Shown here piece after piece: positions 1 to 5,076 of a stretch of DNA of 9,186 bases; positions within the stretch are counted from its first letter, which is position 1, and every line of letters begins with the position of its first letter. The notes beneath the pieces are model-generated. The model searched no databases, was not told the DNA's origin, and worked only from the letters and a program-made list of their open reading frames with translations. Source of the DNA: an uncultured Angelakisella sp. (lineage in GTDB: Bacteria > Bacillota > Clostridia > Oscillospirales > Ruminococcaceae). Where the stretch lies: assembly GCA_937914895.1 (NCBI GenBank), contig CALGIL010000422.1, positions 1 through 9,186 on the forward strand, in the 5' to 3' direction. Made by a program: the position numbers and the translations under genes.

Positions 1-56
1 GGCCTGGCCCCATTCGACATACCCCGGGGGAATCCGCGGACGGGACGCGGAATTTC

Positions 57-85
57 TTGACAAAGGCAGGTGGGGTTGTTATAAT
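57..85 (+). promoter_or_regulatory. Consensus sigma-A/sigma-70 promoter of the tRNA-Lys gene
   Basis: A perfect -35 hexamer TTGACA (57-62) and a perfect -10 hexamer TATAAT (80-85) are separated by the ideal 17 bases. Transcription would start near 91-93, about 20 bases before the mature tRNA 5' end, leaving a short 5' leader for RNase P to remove. The bases just after the -10 element turn GC-rich (CGCC at 93-96), as at many stable-RNA promoters. The match to consensus suggests strong expression of the tRNA. Confidence 0.9.
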
Positions 86-111
86 AATCTAGCGCCTGCA
101 AAGAGGCACAT

Positions 112-187
112 GAGCCACTAGCTCAGTTGGCAGAGCATTTGACTTTTAATCAAAGGGTCCGGGGTTCGAATCCCCGATGGTTCACCA
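112..187 (+). tRNA. tRNA-Lys (anticodon UUU) with a G3:U70 acceptor pair
   Basis: A full 76-nt cloverleaf can be folded. The acceptor arms are 112-118 and 177-183, the D stem GCTC/GAGC is 121-124/133-136, and the anticodon stem TTTGA/TCAAA is 138-142/150-154. The loop CTTTTAA has anticodon TTT at 145-147. The variable loop is 155-159, the T stem CGGGG/CCCCG is 160-164/172-176 with loop TTCGAAT, the discriminator is A184, and CCA is encoded at 185-187. Anticodon and A73 both fit lysine. Two acceptor pairs are unusual: G114-T181 is a G3:U70 wobble, the key identity element for alanyl-tRNA synthetase, and C118/A177 (7:66) is a mismatch. The other five pairs are sound. It reads AAA and AAG codons. 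The two odd pairs could mean a diverged second copy or dual charging. Confidence 0.96.
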
Positions 188-188
188 G

Positions 189-223
189 AAGACGTCTGTT
201 TGTCATGGACAAGCAGACGTCTT
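189..223 (+). terminator. Hairpin terminator after tRNA-Lys
   Basis: The arms 189-204 and 208-223 pair over 16 positions with a single T-G wobble and a 3-base loop (ATG), starting two bases after the encoded CCA. Only a short T-run follows (CTTTC), so intrinsic termination would rest mainly on the unusually long stem. The hairpin may also serve as a 3'-processing signal. Confidence 0.6.
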
Positions 224-284
224 TCAGCTATATTCGCATTCGGCCAACAGTATCACCCTCCCCCCTTCTGTTTCCGGCATCTGC

Positions 285-300
285 CTTATCATACGGATGG
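285..300 (+). repeat. Left copy of imperfect 16-base direct repeat flanking the GNAT gene
   Basis: CTTATCATACGGATGG here matches CTTGTCATACGGACGG at 785-800 in 14 of 16 bases. The two copies are exactly 500 bases apart and bracket the AT-richer acetyltransferase gene. This copy lies just upstream of the possible leader ORF at 311, and its final GG begins a G-run that could serve as that ORF's ribosome binding site. Confidence 0.5.
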
Positions 301-310
301 GGGCACTTTT

Positions 311-340
311 ATGTCTGACAGTGGGGAATCCGTTTTATGA
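311..340 (+). other. Possible nine-codon leader ORF coupled to the GNAT gene
   Basis: An ATG at 311 opens the peptide MSDSGESVL, whose stop TGA (338-340) overlaps the acetyltransferase start in an ATGA arrangement. A G-rich stretch GGATGGGGG (295-303) lies 7 bases upstream and is a better ribosome binding site candidate than the one in front of the acetyltransferase itself. This would permit translational coupling. The ORF is short enough to be chance. Confidence 0.25.
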
Positions 341-807
341 ATATTAAAAAAGTTTTGGGAGCAAAAAAAGAATACATCGACCTGCTGCTGCTGGCAGACG
401 AGCAGGAAAATATGATAGACAGATACCTTGAACGCGGCGAAATGTTTATTCTGGAAGACAGTGGGGTAAAAGCCGAGTGTGTGGTTACAAAAGAAGCCGA
501 CGGCATTTATGAAATTAAGAACCTTGCGGTTCGGTCGGATTGCCAGCGAAAAGGCTATGGGAGAATTCTGATCGAGTTTCTGTTTTCTTATTATACCGAT
601 TGTAAGTCCATGCTTGTCGGAACCGGCGACAGTTCCCCCGCTCTTAGCTTTTATCAAAAGTGCGGCTTTACAAAGTCATATCGGACAAAAAACTTTTTTA
701 CGGACAACTATGACCACCCCATATTGGAAAATGGGAAGCAGCTGGTTGATATGATTTATCTAAAGCGGGAACGACCAGTGCCAACTTGTCATACGGACGG
801 TAAATAG
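337..807 (+). CDS. GNAT-family N-acetyltransferase
   Basis: The 156-residue protein has the acetyl-CoA binding core of the GNAT fold. Strand 4 is seen as EIKNLAV (59-65), the pyrophosphate loop as Q-R-K-G-Y-G (70-75, the Q/RxxGxG/A motif), and the motif B region as ALSFYQKCGF (102-111). The length fits a single-domain GNAT. Such enzymes move an acetyl group from acetyl-CoA to an amine. The substrate cannot be told, and none of the aminoglycoside or ribosomal-protein subfamilies is evident. The only ribosome binding site candidate is a weak GGGG near 323-326, with coupling to the short ORF at 311 as an alternative. The gene is visibly AT-richer than the transport operon and lies between a tRNA and direct repeats, which hints at separate acquisition. 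The last residues (CHTDGK) are encoded by the right repeat, so the natural C-terminus may have been altered. Confidence 0.88.
   Translation: MNIKKVLGAKKEYIDLLLLADEQENMIDRYLERGEMFILEDSGVKAECVVTKEADGIYEIKNLAVRSDCQRKGYGRILIEFLFSYYTDCKSMLVGTGDSSPALSFYQKCGFTKSYRTKNFFTDNYDHPILENGKQLVDMIYLKRERPVPTCHTDGK
785..800 (+). repeat. Right copy of imperfect 16-base direct repeat flanking the GNAT gene
   Basis: CTTGTCATACGGACGG matches the copy at 285-300 in 14 of 16 bases. It lies inside the 3' end of the acetyltransferase reading frame and encodes its last residues, just before the TAA at 805-807. Confidence 0.5.
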
Positions 808-909
808 CCCTTCCCAACCTTAAGAATCTTTTTTTACAGGCGGTTCAGGTTATTTTTCAAATGCAGACAGCGTGGGGGCACCCCCGCGGCAGGAAGGCGG
901 AGGACAAAA

Positions 910-1629
910 ATGATTGGTTTGGGGACACTGGCAAACAGCGCCGCCGTGGTGGCGGGCGGACTGGTGGGACTGATGATCAAGCGCGGCCTGAAGCCCCGGT
1001 TTCAGGAGATTTTGATGCAGGCGCTGGGACTTTCCACCATCTTTATCGGCATTGGGGGCGTGCTGCAGGAAATGCTGGTCATCAGCGGGGCGGGGCTGGA
1101 AACAAAGGGCACCATGAAAATGGTCCTCTCCCTGGTTTTGGGCGGCCTGCTGGGTGAGGCTATTGACATCAACGGGCGCACGGAGCGGCTGGGGGAATGG
1201 CTGAAGCGGAAATTTGGCGGCCAGAAGGACAGCCGCTTTGTGGATGGATTTGTGTCTGCCTCCCTGACCACCTGCGTGGGGGCCATGACCATTGTGGGGT
1301 CCCTCCAGGACGGCCTGACGGGGGACGCCACCATGCTGTACATAAAGTCCGTTTTGGACGGGGTGGTGCTGATTGTCTTTGCGTCCATCTTTGGCAAGGG
1401 CGCCATTTTTTCGGCCATACCGGTGTTTGTCATCCAGGGCTCCATCACTCTGCTGGCGTCTGTCCTCCAGCCATTTATGACCCAGGGGGTCATTGGCGCC
1501 CTGTCCTTTCTCGGCTCCTCCCTCATCTTCTGCGTGGGCACCAATCTGATGTTTAAAACCAACATTAGGGTGGCCAACCTGCTGCCCTCCCTCCTTTTCA
1601 TCGTGCTTATCCAGGGGCTGCCCATCTGA
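910..1629 (+). CDS. DUF554-family integral membrane protein
   Basis: The 239-residue protein matches the DUF554 family (YdfK/YqgA type) in length and motifs. It has an N-terminal G-T-L-A-N-S turn followed by a glycine-rich membrane segment (5-22). Further hydrophobic segments lie near 34-55, 70-85, 150-165, 168-185, 195-210 and 223-238. The family signature around CVGAMTIVGSLQDGL (122-136) is followed by KSVLDGVV (146-153). The family is widespread in Firmicutes and Proteobacteria, but no transport or enzymatic role is established that I can name. The ATG at 910 is chosen because GGAGG (899-903) lies 6 bases ahead. It seems to be a single-gene unit, with about 100 bases before it and a 680-base gap after it. 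No clear promoter was found in the short upstream gap, so it might be read from the acetyltransferase side. Confidence 0.88.
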   Translation: MIGLGTLANSAAVVAGGLVGLMIKRGLKPRFQEILMQALGLSTIFIGIGGVLQEMLVISGAGLETKGTMKMVLSLVLGGLLGEAIDINGRTERLGEWLKRKFGGQKDSRFVDGFVSASLTTCVGAMTIVGSLQDGLTGDATMLYIKSVLDGVVLIVFASIFGKGAIFSAIPVFVIQGSITLLASVLQPFMTQGVIGALSFLGSSLIFCVGTNLMFKTNIRVANLLPSLLFIVLIQGLPI

Positions 1630-1648
1630 CGGGAAGGGGCTTTTCCCG
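1630..1648 (+). terminator. Short hairpin directly after the DUF554 stop codon
   Basis: CGGGAAGG (1630-1637) pairs with TTTTCCCG (1641-1648), using two G-T pairs, around a 3-base GGC loop. It begins at the first base after the TGA. No T-run follows on the + strand, so it is a weak intrinsic terminator at best and may only protect the mRNA 3' end. Confidence 0.35.
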
Positions 1649-1673
1649 GGCGGCCTGGGCCAGATTTGCGGGT

Positions 1674-1800
1674 GCGTGGAAAGACGGACCGGCGAAGCGG
1701 GTGGCGGCTCACCGGGTCTGCATCCCACCCGGGCGGGATGCAGGGACTTGTCTTTCCCGCCGGATGCCGCTGACCCCGGCAGTCGGGATGGTCCGGGCGG
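1674..1800. other. GC-rich nested inverted repeats in the intergenic region
   Basis: A closing stem GCG-(T bulge)-GGAAAGAC (1674-1685) pairs with GTCTTTCC-CGC (1750-1760). It encloses two sub-hairpins. One is a GACC..GGTC stem (1687-1690/1715-1718) with an inner part open to alternative pairings. The other is a 9-bp hairpin CTGCATCCC/GGGATGCAG (1718-1726/1735-1743). Directly after, CCGCCGGA (1757-1764) can pair with 1792-1800 with one bulged G, around a small TGCCG/CGGCA hairpin (1765-1769/1777-1781). This could be a structured RNA, a 5' leader or a DNA element on either strand. I compared it by eye with the consensus motifs of cobalamin, ZTP, TPP, SAM, glycine and T-box elements and saw no match. 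Confidence 0.35.
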
Positions 1801-1823
1801 CGAGGCACACGTAAGGAGATGCG

Positions 1824-1850
1824 ATGCAGAGCAGACCCCTAGCCATATAA
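1824..1850 (+). other. Eight-codon ORF with a good ribosome binding site
   Basis: AAGGAG (1813-1818) lies 5 bases before an ATG (1824) that opens MQSRPLAI and stops at TAA (1848-1850). It comes directly after the structured block and three bases before the first palindrome copy. No larger frame continues from it. It may be a leader peptide, the stub of a lost gene, or chance. Confidence 0.22.
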
Positions 1851-1852
1851 AA

Positions 1853-1869
1853 TGAAAACCATTACATAA
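1853..1869 (+). promoter_or_regulatory. LacI/CcpA-like operator, distal copy of 17-base repeat
   Basis: TGAAAACCATTACATAA here is identical to 2122-2138. Its first 14 bases form the imperfect palindrome TGnAAnnnnTTnCA. They match the cre/LacI-family consensus TGWAANCGNTNWCA at every position except the central CG, which is CC. This copy lies 269 bases upstream of the other and has only a weak TATAAA (1846-1851) in front. It may be an auxiliary operator or the control site of a lost transcript. Confidence 0.5.
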
Positions 1870-2084
1870 GTGCCCGATTACTTTTGCGGGCGGTATCCGA
1901 AAAAGCGCCTGGCGGCCAAGGAAAGCGGGCGAAAGCCGGAGGGCAAAAGGCAAAGCCTTGGTGAGAACGCCTAATTTTTCCATAAGAATTTGTAAAATTT
2001 CTCCCAAACTGGCTTTTAGGAGAAGCGAGTTGCACAAAGACAATTGAAATTTATTGGCGGCATTTACAAAAAGAAGAAATGCCA
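1870..2084. other. Gene-free tract between the two operator copies
   Basis: No credible gene is seen in this stretch. Its left half is GC-rich and its right half AT-rich. It contains short inverted repeats (AAGGC/GCCTT within 1935-1960; GGCATTT 2059-2065 with AAATGCC 2077-2083). The second of these ends one base before the -35 side of the operon promoter and could act as a protein site or upstream element. A 34-codon GTG frame (1870-1974) has no ribosome binding site and is not called. Confidence 0.45.
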
Positions 2085-2114
2085 TTGACGGAGATGCCGG
2101 GAATAAGCTATACT
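2085..2114 (+). promoter_or_regulatory. Sigma-A-type promoter of the transport operon
   Basis: TTGACG (2085-2090, five of six consensus bases) and TATACT (2109-2114, five of six) are separated by 18 bases. The predicted start lies near 2120-2122, giving a leader of about 190 nt before the lipoprotein gene. The 17-base palindrome copy at 2122-2138 starts right at this point, the usual place for a LacI-family repressor site. Confidence 0.72.
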
Positions 2115-2121
2115 CTGCTTG

Positions 2122-2138
2122 TGAAAACCATTACATAA
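2122..2138 (+). promoter_or_regulatory. LacI/CcpA-like operator at the operon transcription start
   Basis: This is the second perfect copy of TGAAAACCATTACATAA. The 14-base core has the two-fold pattern TGnAAnnnnTTnCA typical of LacI/GalR-family and CcpA sites, with central CC in place of CG. It begins about 8 bases after the -10 hexamer, so a bound repressor would block initiation or promoter clearance. No regulator gene is present in the window. Whether a substrate-specific repressor or CcpA binds cannot be decided from sequence. Confidence 0.62.
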
Positions 2139-2213
2139 AATGAAACGCAGCCAGAGCCAAAATGTCCGAAGCTTCCCCCCGTATCCCTTTCATGGGTCCC
2201 TGTTTATGAGGAT

Positions 2214-2250
2214 TCCCCCCCGGCCTGCCCCTGTTTTACCCGGGCGGGGA
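2214..2250 (+). promoter_or_regulatory. Stable leader hairpin upstream of the lipoprotein gene
   Basis: T2214 and the C-run 2215-2221 plus GG (2222-2223) pair with 2240-2250 over 10 positions, with one bulged C (2245) and a 16-base loop containing a T-run (2234-2237). No T-run follows the 3' arm, so it is not a classic terminator. It comes just after a 15-codon ORF without ribosome binding site (2162-2209). It could attenuate transcription or stabilise the mRNA. No known riboswitch consensus was recognised in the leader. Confidence 0.4.
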
Positions 2251-2309
2251 CGAATCTTTATAAATAATTGATGACAAACGCCAGTGGAAAAGAGAATTAG
2301 GAGGAAAAA

Positions 2310-3410
2310 ATGAAAAAGCTCAGTTTGTTTCTCGCGCTTTTGATGATTGTTTCCCTCACCTTTGCGGGCTGCGGCAGCAGCAACCCGCCGGCACAGTCCC
2401 CCAGCGGCTCGGACAATGCCAGCTCCCCGGCGGACAAACCCGCCGACAAGCCCATTCGTGTGGCGGTCTGCCTTGCGGGTATGCTGGGTGACCTGGGGTA
2501 TAACGACCTGCTGAAGGAGGGCGCCGACCGCGCCACCGCCGATTTCGGCGTGGAAGTAAAAATGCTGGAGGCCACCGGCTCGGCGGACTTCGAGGGCCTG
2601 CTTGCCTCCGCCATTGCCGGCGGCTATGACCTCATCATCTGCCAGGGCAGCGGATACCTGGATATGCTGGCGGCAAGCTGCGCCGAATACCCGGACCAGA
2701 AGTTCGGCATCACCGACGCCATCCTCAACCCCACCCCCGACAACCTGACCTGCGCCGCCTTTGCCCCCAACGAGGGACAGTTTTTGGTGGGCGCCTGCAT
2801 GGCGCTGCTGACCACCCGGACCGACGTGCCGGGCATCAACGAGGCCAAAAAGGTGGGCTGGATTACCGGCAACGAATCCCCCAACCTCAACGACTTCTGG
2901 GCCGGCTTTGAACAGGGCGTCCACTACATCGATCCCGAAATTGAAATTCTAAAGGCCTATGCCGGCAGCTTCAGCGACCCGGTAAAGGGCAAGGAGATCG
3001 CTCTTGCCCAGTATGAGCAGGGCGCCGACGTCATCGCCCAGGTGGCGTCCCGCACCGGCCTTGGCATTATCGAGGCCTCCGACGAGGCGGGCCTGTACTG
3101 TGTGGGCGTGGACCAAAACCAGGACGGCCTGGCCCCCGGCCACGTCATCTGCTCCATGATCAAGCGCATTGACGAGGGCGTATACAAGCTTATTGAAAGC
3201 GTTGTAAAGGACGAGTTCCAGGGCGGCGGCTACATCTATATGGACCTGAAGGCCGGCGGCATCGACCTCACCGATTTCTCGGTGTGGAAGGAAGCGCTGG
3301 GGGACAAATACCCCGCGGATATTGTGGAACAGGTGCAGGGGCTGCGGCAGAAGATTATTGACGGCGAAATTGTGGTCAATACCTTCCCCGGCATCCGTCC
3401 CTGGGAATAA
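2310..3410 (+). CDS. BMP-family (BmpA/PnrA-like) substrate-binding lipoprotein of an ABC importer
   Basis: The 366-residue protein starts with a lipoprotein signal peptide (MKK, hydrophobic 4-19, lipobox F-A-G-C with Cys21) and a Ser/Pro/Asp-rich linker (22-47). The BMP domain then runs to about residue 325. Family landmarks are GDLGYND (60-66, in place of the usual DxSFN), EGQFLVGACMA (155-165), VGWITGNESP (182-191) with FWAGFEQGV (196-204), AGSFSDPVKGKEIA (218-231) and VGVDQN (265-270). Characterised members bind purine or other nucleosides outside the cell and pass them to the ABC permease. D268 sits in the VGVDxDQ region linked to ribose binding, but the altered DxSFN motif leaves the ligand open. 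AGGAGG (2299-2304), 5 bases before the ATG, fixes the start. It is the first gene of the operon, behind an operator-controlled promoter. The 100-base gap after it contains a strong hairpin, consistent with higher expression of the binding protein than of the membrane parts. Confidence 0.9.
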   Translation: MKKLSLFLALLMIVSLTFAGCGSSNPPAQSPSGSDNASSPADKPADKPIRVAVCLAGMLGDLGYNDLLKEGADRATADFGVEVKMLEATGSADFEGLLASAIAGGYDLIICQGSGYLDMLAASCAEYPDQKFGITDAILNPTPDNLTCAAFAPNEGQFLVGACMALLTTRTDVPGINEAKKVGWITGNESPNLNDFWAGFEQGVHYIDPEIEILKAYAGSFSDPVKGKEIALAQYEQGADVIAQVASRTGLGIIEASDEAGLYCVGVDQNQDGLAPGHVICSMIKRIDEGVYKLIESVVKDEFQGGGYIYMDLKAGGIDLTDFSVWKEALGDKYPADIVEQVQGLRQKIIDGEIVVNTFPGIRPWE

Positions 3411-3432
3411 GAAAGACCCGACCAAAGGGGCA

Positions 3433-3464
3433 GCAGACGCCCGGGAACCATCCCGGGCGTTTGC
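3433..3464 (+). promoter_or_regulatory. Intercistronic hairpin between lipoprotein and ATPase genes
   Basis: A 14-bp stem (3433-3446 with 3451-3464) is perfect over its inner ten pairs and has one G-T wobble further out, around a 4-base ACCA loop. The flank is CAACAG, with no T-run. In binding-protein operons such hairpins protect the upstream mRNA from 3' decay or cause partial termination, so that the binding protein is made in excess. Confidence 0.65.
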
Positions 3465-3510
3465 CAACAGAAAAGCAGACCGGAAAATGGAATGGCTGAA
3501 GGTGATTGCG

Positions 3511-5076
3511 ATGGAGGATCGGACGGCGGACAGGCCGGAAGACACGGTGGTACGGATGGTGGGCATCAATAAGTCCTTTCCCTATGTGCAGGCCGTGACC
3601 AACGGCTTCTTTGAGCTGAGAAAGGGAGAGATCCATTCCCTCATCGGCGAAAACGGCGCCGGAAAATCGACGCTGATGAAAATTCTGTACGGGCTTTACC
3701 AGCCCGATTCGGGAGAGATTTTCATCCGCGGCGAAAAAATGGACAAATACACCACCGGCCGGGCCATCCGGCAGGGGGTGGGCATGGTCCACCAGGAGTT
3801 TATGCTGGTCAACGAGCTGACCGTGGCGGAAAACATCATTCTGGGCAGCGAAACCACCAAGGCCCTGGGCTTTTTGGATTTGGCCAAGGCCCGGACCATG
3901 ATCCGGAAGTACATCGATACCTATCACCTGGATGTGCAGCCGGAGAAAATTGTCAACAACATTGCGGTGGGCGAGATGCAGCGGGTGGAGATCATTAAGG
4001 CCCTGTACCGCGGCGCCGAAATTTTGATTCTGGATGAGCCCACCGCCGTTTTGACGCCCCAGGAGACGCAAAACCTGTTCCGGGTGCTGCGCAGCATGCG
4101 GGAGGACGGCAAAACCATTGTGTTCATCTCCCACAAGCTGGGGGAGGTCATGGAGATCAGCGACCGCATTACCGTGATGCGGGGCGGAAAATACATGACC
4201 ACGGTAAACAAGGCGGATACCTCCCCGGCCCAGCTCAGCCGGCTGATGGTGGGCCGGGACGTCATGTTGGACACCCGGCGCGTGCCGGCAAAGCCCGGGG
4301 AAAAGGTGCTGGAGGTAAAGGACCTGTTTGTGCTGGGGCGGCGCGCCCTGTCCACCATCAAGCGCATCAGCTTTGATGTCCGCGCGGGTGAGATTTTGGG
4401 TATTGCCGGCGTGGAGGGCAACGGGCAGAGCGAGCTGGCCGAGGCCATTGCGGGGCTGCTGGAGGTGCAGGAGGGGTCCATTCAAATCGACGGGACCGAG
4501 GTGGCCAACCAAAGCCCCAGGGCGGTGCGGGACGCCGGCCTTGCCCACGTGCCGGAGGACCGCAACCAGCGGGGCCTGTGCAAGGAATTTACGGTGTACG
4601 AAAACCTTTCGGCGGTGCGCACCGACGACCGGACCCTGACTAAGTGGTACTGGCGGGACGAAAAAAAGATTGCCCGGTACGGGGACGGGGTCATTGCAAA
4701 ATACGACATCCGCCCGGCGGAGGGCAAGGCGCTGGCGGGCTCCTTTTCCGGCGGCAACGCCCAAAAGATCGTCGTCGCCCGGGAGGTGGAGATGAATAAA
4801 AAGCTGCTGGTGGTGGCCCAGCCCACCCGGGGGGTGGACGTGGGCGCCATCGAGTCCATCCGGGGCATCCTTAACGACGTCAAATCCAGCGGCCACGCGG
4901 TCCTGCTTATCAGCGCCGACCTGGACGAGATTCTGGCGCTGTCCGACCGCATCTGCGTCCTGCGGGAGGGAAGGATCTCCGGCGAGTTTGACGGGAACAA
5001 CGTGGATATTGAAAAGCTGGGCATGCTGATGACGGGGGGTGACGAAGGTGCCAAAGCTGCCGAAAGTGCGGGGTGA
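3511..5076 (+). CDS. ABC transporter ATPase with two nucleotide-binding domains (nucleoside/simple-sugar importer type)
   Basis: The protein is 521 residues from the ATG at 3511, chosen because AAGGTGAT (3499-3506) matches the anti-SD at good spacing. The in-frame ATG at 3487 has only a weak site. Domain 1 is complete: Walker A GENGAGKST (46-54), Q-loop Gln95, signature region VGEMQ (153-157, unlike LSGGQ but usual for this subfamily), Walker B ILILDEP (171-177, Glu176) and switch His208. Domain 2 is degenerate in the family manner. Its P-loop GVEGNGQSEL (300-309) lacks GKS/T, its signature is FSGGNAQK (412-419), its Walker B reads LLVVAQPTRG with Gln437 in place of the catalytic Glu, and SADLDE (468-473) lacks the His. 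One composite ATP site is therefore expected to hydrolyse ATP. It powers uptake by the two permeases encoded next. The C-terminal coding overlaps the first permease gene by 29 bases. Confidence 0.93.
   Translation: MEDRTADRPEDTVVRMVGINKSFPYVQAVTNGFFELRKGEIHSLIGENGAGKSTLMKILYGLYQPDSGEIFIRGEKMDKYTTGRAIRQGVGMVHQEFMLVNELTVAENIILGSETTKALGFLDLAKARTMIRKYIDTYHLDVQPEKIVNNIAVGEMQRVEIIKALYRGAEILILDEPTAVLTPQETQNLFRVLRSMREDGKTIVFISHKLGEVMEISDRITVMRGGKYMTTVNKADTSPAQLSRLMVGRDVMLDTRRVPAKPGEKVLEVKDLFVLGRRALSTIKRISFDVRAGEILGIAGVEGNGQSELAEAIAGLLEVQEGSIQIDGTEVANQSPRAVRDAGLAHVPEDRNQRGLCKEFTVYENLSAVRTDDRTLTKWYWRDEKKIARYGDGVIAKYDIRPAEGKALAGSFSGGNAQKIVVAREVEMNKKLLVVAQPTRGVDVGAIESIRGILNDVKSSGHAVLLISADLDEILALSDRICVLREGRISGEFDGNNVDIEKLGMLMTGGDEGAKAAESAG

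Noticed and set aside
127..318. 63-codon + strand frame across the tRNA and its terminator
   Set aside because: It overlaps a mature tRNA and hairpin and has no ribosome binding site.
871..890. GGGGGCACCCCC palindrome upstream of the DUF554 gene as a terminator
   Set aside because: The loop would be too short for a full stem and no T-run follows on the + strand. It is probably incidental.
150..900. tRNA-Lys 3' end as an integration site with a downstream att copy
   Set aside because: No second copy of the T-arm or acceptor sequence was seen downstream in the window, and there is no integrase gene.
1870..1974. 34-codon GTG-started frame right after the distal operator
   Set aside because: There is no ribosome binding site, the composition is basic and low-complexity, and no family is recognisable.
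850..2085. 411-codon open frame on the - strand over the DUF554 gene and the intergenic region
   Set aside because: Its sequence is low-complexity and has no recognisable domain. It lies antisense to a well-supported family member, and the open frame is explained by GC-biased codon use.
1853..2138. The two 17-base repeats as target-site duplications or att sites of a small mobile element
   Set aside because: There are no terminal inverted repeats, transposase or integrase. The palindromic core and its position at the transcription start fit operators better.
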